From Oscillospiraceae bacterium (GTDB taxonomy: Bacteria; Bacillota; Clostridia; Oscillospirales; Ruminococcaceae), in NCBI GenBank assembly GCA_022793675.1, contig JAAWDH010000040.1, forward strand, positions 1-64,000: a DNA stretch of 64,000 bases, written 5' to 3'. Under the pieces are notes generated by a model, which made no database searches, was not told the origin of the DNA, and worked only from the letters and a program-made list of their open reading frames with translations. Below, piece by piece: positions 49,897-57,816 of this stretch. Both the position numbers and the translations under genes were made by a program. Each line of letters begins with the position of its first letter. The stretch's first letter is position 1.

Positions 49897-50504
49897 CGGC
49901 GATTTATTTGGGGACGCTGCAGTTCCCGGTGCCGCCGGAACAGCTGACGCTGCGGGGGGAGGCCGGGCACCGGCGGGTGACGCTTTGGGAAACGGGCGAG
50001 GTCACCCAGCTGCGGTCGGCAAAACAGCGGGTAATTGAATTTTCCAGCTTTTTCCCGCCGGAAGGCTCGCGGCTGCTTCCCCAGGGCGGCGCGCCGGCGG
50101 CTGCGGGCGGCAAGGCGCTGCTGGGGATGCTCCAGGACAAAAAGCCGCAGCTTTTTGTGGCGGCGGGGGTCGCAAACCCAATTTCGATGCAGGTGACAGT
50201 GGAGGGGCTGCGGCTCTGGGAGGATGCCGGCGATCCCGGCAGCGTTGGCTTTTGGCTGCGGCTGCAGGAGTACCGGCAGGCCGCGGCGTCGGTGCAGCCT
50301 GCCGCGTCGGGCAGCGCTTTGCAGGGCACGCCCCGCGAGATTGCCCGCGAGACGCCGGAAGCCTATACCGTTGTGAAGGGCGATACCCTTTGGGGGATTG
50401 CCAAGCGGTTCCTCGGCAGCGGCGGCAGGTACAAGGAGCTGGCGGCAAAAAATAAGCTGGCGAACCCGAACCTGATTTTCCCAGGGCAGAAGATTATCCT
50501 ATAA
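49893..50504 (+). CDS. LysM-containing baseplate/tail protein (XkdP-like)
   Basis: 203 residues. The N-terminal YLGTLQFPVPPEQLTLRG and the VIEFSSFFPPEGSR segment belong to the XkdP family. After a Ala/Ser linker, residues about 152-202 form a LysM domain: YTVVKGDTLWGIAKRFLG and NPNLIFPGQKIIL. It connects the tail tube to the baseplate hub, possibly contacting peptidoglycan. Start coupled to the preceding gene by ATGA. Confidence 0.9.
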   Translation: MTAIYLGTLQFPVPPEQLTLRGEAGHRRVTLWETGEVTQLRSAKQRVIEFSSFFPPEGSRLLPQGGAPAAAGGKALLGMLQDKKPQLFVAAGVANPISMQVTVEGLRLWEDAGDPGSVGFWLRLQEYRQAAASVQPAASGSALQGTPREIARETPEAYTVVKGDTLWGIAKRFLGSGGRYKELAAKNKLANPNLIFPGQKIIL

Positions 50505-50528
50505 ATTGCCGTTTCCAAAGGAGGGTTT

Positions 50529-51446
50529 ATGATAGAATTAACGGTGAATGGGCAAAAGCTGCCGCTGGGGGAGCTGCGGATGAAGACGCGGCGGACGGGC
50601 GGGGCGGGGATGGTGACGGCATTTACGCCGGATCTGGGCGTCCCGCTTGCGTTGGGGAGCAGGGTTAGGCTGTCCCGCGGCGGCGAGGGGGTTTTTGCGG
50701 GGTACCTCTTTTGCCTGGAAGAGAACGGGGACGGGCGGGTGCTGACCGCTTATGACCAGCTGCGCTATCTGCTCTACCGCGACACCAAGGTCTTTTCCGG
50801 CAAAACTGCCGGCGAAATCGTCCGAGAAATCTGCGGTGAGCGGGGGCTTGCGCTGGGGGAGGCGGCCGGGAGCTACCGCATCCCTTCGCTGATTGCCGAC
50901 AACCGGCCGCTTTTGGATATTATCCGCACGGCTATCGAACGGACCGCCGCCGCGACGGGCGAGCGGCTTTGTTTTTACGACGGCTGCGGGACGCTGCAAT
51001 TAAAGCCCGAAAGCGCGATGGCGCTGCCCCTTAAAATCGACGGCGGCGGGCTTTTATGCAGCTACAGCCTAACGGCCGATATCGGCCGCGACAGTTACAA
51101 CCGCGTCCAGATTGTGCGCAAAAATCGCAAAAGCGGGCGGCGCGACATCTTCGTCCGCGAGGACCGCGAATCCATCGCCCGATGGGGGACGCTGCAATAC
51201 TGCGCGCAGGCGGCCGCAAACGCCACCGACGGCGAAATCGCGGCCCGAATGGAGGCGCTGCTGCAGCAGAAAAACCGCGCGCTGGAAGCTTTGACGCTCC
51301 AATGCGCCGGCGATCTGCGGTTCCAGGCCGGACGCATTGCCGGCGTCAGCCTTCCCGGCCGGGAAGGCAGGTGGCGCATCGAGGAAGCCGAGCACTTGCT
51401 GAGCGACGGCGCGGCGGAAATGAAGCTGAAGCTGACCCATCTTTGA
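50529..51446 (+). CDS. Baseplate hub protein (XkdQ-like)
   Basis: 305 residues with AAAGGAGGG upstream. GVFAGYLFCLEENGDGRVLT and AYDQLRYLLYRDTKVFSGKT are the signature of the XkdQ/hub family, followed by TAGEIVREICGERGL and a DxLxLKP-like region (GTLQLKPESAMALP). It forms the central baseplate hub around the tube. Confidence 0.9.
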   Translation: MIELTVNGQKLPLGELRMKTRRTGGAGMVTAFTPDLGVPLALGSRVRLSRGGEGVFAGYLFCLEENGDGRVLTAYDQLRYLLYRDTKVFSGKTAGEIVREICGERGLALGEAAGSYRIPSLIADNRPLLDIIRTAIERTAAATGERLCFYDGCGTLQLKPESAMALPLKIDGGGLLCSYSLTADIGRDSYNRVQIVRKNRKSGRRDIFVREDRESIARWGTLQYCAQAAANATDGEIAARMEALLQQKNRALEALTLQCAGDLRFQAGRIAGVSLPGREGRWRIEEAEHLLSDGAAEMKLKLTHL

Positions 51447-51461
51447 CAAGGGAGTGATAGG

Positions 51462-51812
51462 ATGTTGACCGATATGATCCGCCAGCTGGCGGCGGGCGCT
51501 TATGCTGCGCCTGAGTTCCTTTTCGGCACGGTAAAGACGGCGTCGCCCCTTTCGGTGGCGGTTGATCAGCGCTTCACCCTTCCGGAAGAGGCGCTGCTGC
51601 TGCCGGAACATTTGGAAACGCTGACTTTACGGGTGGAACACCGGCTGGCCGGGGAGCCAAGCCTTGACGAAACGTTTACCCTGCAGCCTGGCCTTGCCGC
51701 CGGCGACCGGGTCATGCTGCTGGCGGCGGGCGGGGTATACCTGATTCTCGACCGCGTGGGTACGCCAGGGCGCGTGCGCGCTGCAATAGGGGGTGAAGAC
51801 AATGCCGGCTGA
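51462..51812 (+). CDS. DUF2577-like baseplate protein (XkdR-like)
   Basis: 116 residues. FLFGTVKTASPLSVAVDQRF followed by LPEEALLLPEHL and a late GDRVMLLAAGGVYLILDRVG match the small OB-like DUF2577 proteins found between hub and wedge genes in PBSX. Its end overlaps the next gene by 11 nt. Confidence 0.85.
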   Translation: MLTDMIRQLAAGAYAAPEFLFGTVKTASPLSVAVDQRFTLPEEALLLPEHLETLTLRVEHRLAGEPSLDETFTLQPGLAAGDRVMLLAAGGVYLILDRVGTPGRVRAAIGGEDNAG

Positions 51813-52218
51813 AGGCTTGCTGCCGCAGGGCGGCGGCGTTTCCGCTGTCAAGATGGGCGGCAGAACCTGGCGGCTGGACCTTGGGCGCGGCAGGCTGGGC
51901 GGGATGATCGACGGCGACGAAGCCGCCAAACAGGCTGTTTTGGTTGCCCTTTCAGTGCCGCGGTACCAGCACCTGATTTTTTCCGATGATTTTGGCGAGG
52001 AGGTCACAGCGCTGCTGGGGCGGGATTATGATTATTTCTGCGCAGCTGCGCCAGCGATGATCCGCGATGCGCTGAGCCTGGATAACCGCGTCAAGTCGTT
52101 GGAGGGCTTCCGCTTTGCAAAGTTCGGCGACGGCGCGGAAGTATTTTTCACGGTGACGCTGGACAGCGGCGCTTCTTACCAGGACAGCGTGAGGCTGTCG
52201 CAGCACAAGAGGGAGTGA
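51802..52218 (+). CDS. Baseplate wedge protein (XkdS-like, DUF2634)
   Basis: 138 residues; ATG 51802 with GGGGGTG upstream is preferred over a GTG at 51793. The core MIDGDEAAKQAVLVALSVPR, YQHLIFSDDFGEEVTALLGR and RVKSLEGFRF is that of gp25/XkdS-type lysozyme-like wedge components that start sheath polymerisation. Confidence 0.88.
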   Translation: MPAEGLLPQGGGVSAVKMGGRTWRLDLGRGRLGGMIDGDEAAKQAVLVALSVPRYQHLIFSDDFGEEVTALLGRDYDYFCAAAPAMIRDALSLDNRVKSLEGFRFAKFGDGAEVFFTVTLDSGASYQDSVRLSQHKRE

Positions 52219-52223
52219 GGCAA

Positions 52224-53303
52224 ATGGATATTCCGGATTATCAGGATCTGATGGACGCCTGCCTGGCGGCGCTGCCGGAGGAGGTGGACAAGCGGGAAGG
52301 GAGCCTGATCCAGATGGCGCTGGGGCCTGTCTGCCTGCGGCTGGCAGAGGCTTACGCGATGCTGGAGGGGTTTTACGACCTGGTTTTTTCCGACACGGCG
52401 GCCGGCGGGTACCTTGACCGGCTAGCGGGGCAGTACGGGGTAACGCGCAAGGCAGCCAGCAGGGCGCTGCGGCTGGGGAAGTTTACCAACCAGGCTGGGG
52501 GAGCGGCCGTGCCGCCGCTTGGCAGCCGCTTTTACCAGGACCAGCTGTTTTTTGTGGCGGAGGAGCTGTTGGCGGACGGCCAGTGCGCGCTGCGCTGCGA
52601 GACGGCGGGAAGCGTTGGCAACCGCGGCGGCGGGGAACTGCTGCCGGCGGAGTATCTGGCGGATTTTGGCACGGCGGAGCTTTTGGGCGTGCTGATCCCC
52701 GGCGAGGATGAGGAAAGCGACGCTTCGCTGCGGGAGCGGCTGGGCGAGCGGCTGTCTGCGCCGGCCTTCGGCGGCAATGTCGCCGACTATCGTGAAAAGG
52801 TGCGGGCAATCCCCGGCGTTGGCGCGGTCAGGGTGGTGCCGGCGGCTTCGGGCGGCGGTACGGTCAAGCTTATCCTGCTGGACGGCAGGCTGCTGCCGCC
52901 GGAGGAAACGCTCCTTGCGGTGGTAGAGGAGAAAATCTGCGGCGGCGGCAACGGCCTAGGGCTGGCTCCAATCGGCCATACGGTGGAGATCAGCGGGGCC
53001 GAGGCGGTCCCGGTTAAGCTTACGGCGTCGGTGACCCGCCGCAAAGAAAGCACGGCGGAGGCGGCGGAGGCGGCGGTCTGGGCGGCAGCGGAACGGCAGC
53101 TCGAACTGCTGCGCCGCCAGTTCGAGGAAGAACCCGCCGTGGTGCGGCTGAGTGCGATGGTGTCCGGGGTCCTCGCGGCTGAAGGGATTGCGGATGTGCA
53201 GGATCTGCGCATCAACGGCGAGGCGGCCAACTTAACGCTGGAGGCGGGGCAAGCGCCGGTGCTGGACAAGGACGGTTCCCGGCTTAGCTGGGGCGTGATC
53301 TAG
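52224..53303 (+). CDS. Baseplate J-like protein (XkdT-like)
   Basis: 359 residues; ATG 52224 follows GGGAGTGAGG; a GTG at 52215 is possible. DKREGSLIQMALGPVCLRLA, GGYLDRLAGQYGVTRK and the late FGGNVADYREKVRAIPGVGA are the marks of the J-like baseplate family. It builds the wedges together with XkdS- and XkdU-like proteins. Confidence 0.9.
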   Translation: MDIPDYQDLMDACLAALPEEVDKREGSLIQMALGPVCLRLAEAYAMLEGFYDLVFSDTAAGGYLDRLAGQYGVTRKAASRALRLGKFTNQAGGAAVPPLGSRFYQDQLFFVAEELLADGQCALRCETAGSVGNRGGGELLPAEYLADFGTAELLGVLIPGEDEESDASLRERLGERLSAPAFGGNVADYREKVRAIPGVGAVRVVPAASGGGTVKLILLDGRLLPPEETLLAVVEEKICGGGNGLGLAPIGHTVEISGAEAVPVKLTASVTRRKESTAEAAEAAVWAAAERQLELLRRQFEEEPAVVRLSAMVSGVLAAEGIADVQDLRINGEAANLTLEAGQAPVLDKDGSRLSWGVI

Positions 53304-53310
53304 GGGGGAA

Positions 53311-53823
53311 ATGATGGCATATTTGGATGACCTGCCTTTATTGGTGCGGGGGATTGCGGAGTACAAAGCGCTTGGTGCGGCGGTTGACCCGCTGCTTGGC
53401 GGTTTGCAGCAGAAAATCCGCCAGTTCCCGTTAGAGACCCTCCCGGGCGAGTCCCAAGGCGAGCTTTTGGCGCGGTGGGAGAAAATGACCGGCCTGCCTT
53501 CCGACGGCAGCCTCGCCCAGCGCCGTTTCCGGCTGATGTCGCGGCTGGGCTGCCTGCGGCCCTACACCCTTTCCCAGCTTAAACGCCAGCTGGCGGCGGC
53601 ATTCGGCCGCGAGGACAGTTTCCTTGTCCAGTTAGACCCGGCGGCGTTCTCGCTGTCGGTCGAGGTCGACGCCGCCGGCCAGGCGGTGCTTGCCGACCTG
53701 ACGGCGGAGCTGCGCCGGATGATCCCGGCCAACCTTACGCTCTATACTGGCGTCAGCCAGGCCGAGGAAACCTGCGTCTTCGCCGGCGTCGCGCTGCAAG
53801 TGACAGTAAAGCACGTTTTTTGA
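53311..53823 (+). CDS. Tail protein YmfQ/XkdU-like (DUF2313)
   Basis: 170 residues, GGGGGG upstream. LPGESQGELLARWEKMTGLP, the RRFRLMSRLGCLRPYTLSQL segment and MIPANLTLYTGV are typical of the YmfQ/XkdU family that links J-like protein to tail fibres. A repeat element begins at its stop codon. Confidence 0.87.
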   Translation: MMAYLDDLPLLVRGIAEYKALGAAVDPLLGGLQQKIRQFPLETLPGESQGELLARWEKMTGLPSDGSLAQRRFRLMSRLGCLRPYTLSQLKRQLAAAFGREDSFLVQLDPAAFSLSVEVDAAGQAVLADLTAELRRMIPANLTLYTGVSQAEETCVFAGVALQVTVKHVF

Positions 53824-54080
53824 GTACGAGGGGTACGAGGAGTACGAGGGGTACGGGAGTACGGTCGCTTTTGAAAAAGCTCCGCAAAACTTTTAATCGC
53901 CTGGGTACACGTCAGCATAGATTTGCACGCCTACTGCGTCGATACGCAGAACCAGAAGACTTGTCGATGCAGTAGAATTTAATGATAAGATACGCGCGTG
54001 TCCTGGCGAAAAAAGTTTTACTCGATTTTTTCAAAAAATCGCGGGGGCGAGCTTTCCACAGCAAGCGAAATCCCTCTTCA
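53822..54080 (+). repeat. Mosaic intergenic repeat, type A, between baseplate and fibre genes
   Basis: It starts right at the stop of the DUF2313 gene with GTACGAGGGGTACGAGGAGT heptads, then GGTCGCTTTTGAAAAAGCTC, CTTTTAATCGCC and GCACGCCTACTGCGTCGAT, then a part shared with the 42.5-kb element (CTCGATTTTTTCAAAAAATCG). 54081-54199 holds nothing recognisable. Confidence 0.85.
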
Positions 54081-54199
54081 AAACATTCCGCGTAGGTGAA
54101 GGCAATGCCTTCACAAAAACGAACCCACCTCTCCCGCCCCAAGAAACAGCAGATGTAGACCTGGATATAAAAATAATAATTAATGAAAGAAGGAATATT

Positions 54200-55636
54200 G
54201 TGGCAGGATTTCAGATAACCATCACAGAAGCCGGCCTGGGCCTTCTCGCTGAGGGCCTTTCGGGCGGCAGTATCACTTTTACCGGCATCCATCTGGGCGA
54301 TGGCGTCCATAGCGGCAGCCTTCAGAACGTTCCGGCACTGCACGCGCTGCGGGCTTCGCTGCCGATCAGCCGGCTGTTCCGCAGGGGGAACCAAGTCACC
54401 CTGAAGGGGACGCTGCGGTTCGGCCAGGTCGAGGACGGGTTCTATTGGCGGGAGCTGGGGCTTACGGCCAAAGGGGAAAACGGCGCCGAGGTGCTTTATG
54501 CTTACGGCATAAGCGGCAGCAATGCGGATTACATCCCCGGCGCTTCGGAGGCGACGCTTGACGAACGCGTCATTCAGCTGACGGTAGCGGTGGCCGGGAC
54601 TGGGCAGGTAACGGCGGTACTGGATCCGAGCGCCCTCTATGTGGAAAAAGAAGAGCTGGAGGAAACGCTTGCACCAGTCTGGACAGGGCTTACGCGAACC
54701 CTTTCCTGCGTCAAAAATGGCGGTAGGTTTGCCCTTAGCGGGCTTTCCGGCGCGGAAGGGCTTGTCAGCTGCCAGTTCGCGGCGGACGCGGCGTTTGAAG
54801 AGGGCGACAGCTTTACGGTGGACGGTGCAGTTTACACAGCCCGCACCCAGAACGGCGAGCCGCCCGGGAAGGGGCTGTTTGCAGCGGGGGCGGCTGTAGC
54901 GGTTTTGGTCGACACAGCCGGCAAAACGGTAAATTTTAAGGCGGCCGGGGGCGGGAAATCCCCGTTCCCGGCGGGCACGACGGCGCTGTGCAGGGCGTTC
55001 CGCCAGTCGGGAAGCTGGACGGCCCCCTTTGCGGGGAAGTACCGTTTTATCTGTGTTGGGCGCGGCGGCGTCGGCTCGCTTTGCCAGTACAGCGCCAGCA
55101 GGCCGGCGGTCAGCGGCGGGGGCGGCGGCAGCGGCTCCTGGTGCGAAAAGGTCGTGGAACTGCAGGGCGGCGAACAGTTTACGATCCAGCTTGGGGCCTC
55201 CGACACCAAGCTGCTGCGCGGCAGCGAGGAAATCATGGTCGCCGGAAAAGGCCAGAACGGCAGCGGCGGTTTTAACGGCGTTGTCGGCAAAGGCGGAGCC
55301 GGCGGCATCGCTTCCGGCGGCGATATCAACCATAACGGGCTGGACGGCGGCAACGGCGTAACGGCTGCCAACGGCGCAAACGGCCCTGGCGGCGACGGCG
55401 GGCAGGCCCCTGATTGGCAGCAGCTGCGGCTTTATTTAAGCGGCATCTACGGCTTGGGCGGCTTTTCAAACGGAAACCCTTCTGAAAACGGCCTTACTGC
55501 CAGCGAATCGTCGCTGTTTGGCCAGACGCTTTGCTGCGGCGGTGGGGGCGGCGGCTTGTCGGCGGACCGCGCCAAGGCCGGGAAAGGCGGCTCTGGGGGA
55601 CAGGGGGCGGTACTGATTGAATATGTGTTAGCATGA
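54200..55636 (+). CDS. Tail fibre / tail-collar protein
   Basis: 478 residues from a GTG at 54200 (GAAGGA upstream). The N-terminal 150 residues (FQITITEAGLGLLAEGLSGG, then FTGIHLGDGVHSG and EDGFYWRELGLTAKGENGAE) are the DUF3751-type attachment domain of P2-like fibres. From about residue 275 a Gly-rich C-terminal domain follows (SGGGGGSGSWCEKVVEL, GGAGGIASGGDINHNGLDGG, CCGGGGGGL), like those of Gly-rich tail-tip adhesins. No chaperone or further fibre gene follows. It would set receptor specificity. Confidence 0.88.
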   Translation: MAGFQITITEAGLGLLAEGLSGGSITFTGIHLGDGVHSGSLQNVPALHALRASLPISRLFRRGNQVTLKGTLRFGQVEDGFYWRELGLTAKGENGAEVLYAYGISGSNADYIPGASEATLDERVIQLTVAVAGTGQVTAVLDPSALYVEKEELEETLAPVWTGLTRTLSCVKNGGRFALSGLSGAEGLVSCQFAADAAFEEGDSFTVDGAVYTARTQNGEPPGKGLFAAGAAVAVLVDTAGKTVNFKAAGGGKSPFPAGTTALCRAFRQSGSWTAPFAGKYRFICVGRGGVGSLCQYSASRPAVSGGGGGSGSWCEKVVELQGGEQFTIQLGASDTKLLRGSEEIMVAGKGQNGSGGFNGVVGKGGAGGIASGGDINHNGLDGGNGVTAANGANGPGGDGGQAPDWQQLRLYLSGIYGLGGFSNGNPSENGLTASESSLFGQTLCCGGGGGGLSADRAKAGKGGSGGQGAVLIEYVLA

Positions 55637-55875
55637 CCGGCTGTGCCGGCAGACAGTTCGCGGCGGCGTGTCGCCGCAGACAATTCGCGTTTGCCGCCTG
55701 GCGCTGCTCGGCGGCTTGTAAGCGAAAAACATGACGTTTGGTGTCGCGGTTGGTAACAGCTTTCGACGCAGTAGGCGGGTAAAGCTGTGCTGCCAAGTAC
55801 CCTAGCGATTAAAAGTTTTTGCTAAGCTTTTTTCAAAAAGCGCGTACTCTCGTACCCCCGTACTTCCGTACTCCT
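55634..55875 (-). repeat. Mosaic intergenic repeat, type A, after the fibre gene
   Basis: Contains GGCTGTGCCGGCAGACAGTT, GCCGCAGACAATTCGCG, GGCTTGTAAGCGAAAAACAT, GACGCAGTAGGCGGG, GCGATTAAAAGTTTTTGC and a GTACTCC-type tail, the same order as at 42501-42833. Confidence 0.85.
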
Positions 55876-55877
55876 GC

Positions 55878-55906
55878 TTGACGTTTTGCGGCGGGAGGAG
55901 TATAAT
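55878..55906 (+). promoter_or_regulatory. Promoter of the EEP-family hydrolase gene
   Basis: TTGACG (55878-55883), 17 nt, TATAAT (55901-55906), immediately after the repeat tail. Confidence 0.85.
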
Positions 55907-55938
55907 AGAGGCAGCAAAACGAAAGCGAGGATTTTGCG

Positions 55939-56745
55939 ATGAAAATTGTCAGTTACAACATCAAGTGCGACCTGCCGGAAGGGGCGCTGGAACAGCATCC
56001 GGAACATTTTCCGGAACCGATGCGGCGCAACACTTTTGCGGCGCGGTCGGCGCTGATCCGCGAGGTTCTGGAACGCGAAAAGCCTGATATCGTCGGGTTC
56101 CAGGAGCTTCAGCCGCATATGGTCCGCTGGATGAAGGAGAACCTTCCAGAATACGCCTTTGTCGGGCACGGCCGCGAAAAGGCGCTTGACGGCGAGCATA
56201 TGCTTTTAGGCTACCGTCGGGACAAGCTTGACTTATGGGGGCTTGAGACCTTCTGGCTCTCGCCGGACCCTTACGTCCCGGGGAGCCGCTACGAGGACCA
56301 GAGCATCTGCCCGCGCGTCTGCACGACGGCGCTGCTGCACGGCGGCGAGTTCCCATTCCCGTTCCGGGTCTACCTGACCCATCTTGACCATGAAAGCGTT
56401 TCGGCGCGGATGAAGGGGCTTTCGCAGATCCTGCGCAAGATGGAGGACGACACCGACCGGCTGCTGACGCCTTGTTTCCTGATGGGGGACTTCAACGCCC
56501 AGCCTGGGGATGTGGAGCTGTCGCCTATCAAGGATTTCCCGTCCTTGGGGCTTCGCGACCTGACCGAGAACGTCGGGCCTACCTTCCATAATTTCGGCCA
56601 GATGGATCCCATCAAAATCGACTATATTTTTGCAACCGCGCCTTTTGAGCTGAAGGGGGCGGGCCGCTGGCATGAAGACAGGGAAGGCATCTATCTTTCT
56701 GATCACGATCCGGTGTACGCTGAGGTGACCGTTTCGCAGCGCTGA
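55939..56745 (+). CDS. Endonuclease/exonuclease/phosphatase-family hydrolase
   Basis: 268 residues. The family motifs are complete: MKIVSYNIKC (Asn for metal), IVGFQELQ (catalytic Glu), LTHLDHESVSAR, FLMGDFNAQPGD and the C-terminal IYLSDHDPVYAEV with the His-Asp pair; RMDPIKIDYIF-like FGQMDPIKIDYIF precedes it. Members cleave nucleic acids, phosphoinositides or sphingolipids; no signal peptide is present. Substrate undetermined. Confidence 0.92.
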   Translation: MKIVSYNIKCDLPEGALEQHPEHFPEPMRRNTFAARSALIREVLEREKPDIVGFQELQPHMVRWMKENLPEYAFVGHGREKALDGEHMLLGYRRDKLDLWGLETFWLSPDPYVPGSRYEDQSICPRVCTTALLHGGEFPFPFRVYLTHLDHESVSARMKGLSQILRKMEDDTDRLLTPCFLMGDFNAQPGDVELSPIKDFPSLGLRDLTENVGPTFHNFGQMDPIKIDYIFATAPFELKGAGRWHEDREGIYLSDHDPVYAEVTVSQR

Positions 56746-56804
56746 GGCTGAATAAAAATAAATAGAACGCGCATTTTCGGAATTGTACGGGGGAATGGCT
56801 GTCT

Positions 56805-57185
56805 ATGGATGTCAAAAAGACACAGGATTACTATGAAAAGTTAAGCTATGATGAATTGTGCAGCTGTGCTTATTGTCAAAATTACATTAGGCAAGTCAAG
56901 TATGAATATCCGGAAATTGCAGAATATCTGCAAAAATTTGGCGTTGATATTGAGAAGCCTTTTGAAGCGATGCCTTTGGAGCCGGATGAAGACGGATATA
57001 TCGAATATATAGCTGTTCAGTATATCGTTTGCGGAGAATCTTTAGGATTTGAAAAGGCAGCGGTAAATTCTGTGAATATCGATATTGCTGACTCGCATCC
57101 GGCAGCAAGGATTAAAGAAGAATACTTTGTGATAGAAATCTATCCAATTCGTTTAAAATGGGTAATGCCGCCAATTTCCGGCTAG
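56805..57185 (+). CDS. Small AT-rich gene, unknown function (126 aa)
   Basis: 126 residues, acidic and Tyr-rich. A possible zinc or redox pair is CSCAYCQN in the first 25 residues (YDELCSCAYCQNYIRQVKYE), followed by EYPEIAEYLQKFGVDIEKPF. The base composition is clearly more AT-rich than both neighbours, suggesting recent acquisition. No strong ribosome site (GGGGGAATGG upstream at distance). A terminator follows. I recall similar small proteins without an assigned role. Confidence 0.75.
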   Translation: MDVKKTQDYYEKLSYDELCSCAYCQNYIRQVKYEYPEIAEYLQKFGVDIEKPFEAMPLEPDEDGYIEYIAVQYIVCGESLGFEKAAVNSVNIDIADSHPAARIKEEYFVIEIYPIRLKWVMPPISG

Positions 57186-57236
57186 TTCGGCATTCTATTT
57201 TAAACTTTGCGCTGCGAAAACAAATTTATAAAAAAG

Positions 57237-57275
57237 TAAAACGCCGCTCTGATTTTTCATCAAGGCGGCGTTTTT
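57237..57275. terminator. Bidirectional terminator
   Basis: Stem AAAACGCCG/CGGCGTTTT with T-run; lies between the convergent 56805 gene and cbrC. Confidence 0.85.
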
Positions 57276-57291
57276 GTGCTGTTATAAAAGT

Positions 57292-57816
<525 letters not shown>

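Noticed and set aside
53912-55333. Minus-strand open frame of 473 codons over the fibre gene
   Set aside because: It runs through the repeat and the antisense of the Gly-rich fibre domain; low complexity and no ribosome site.
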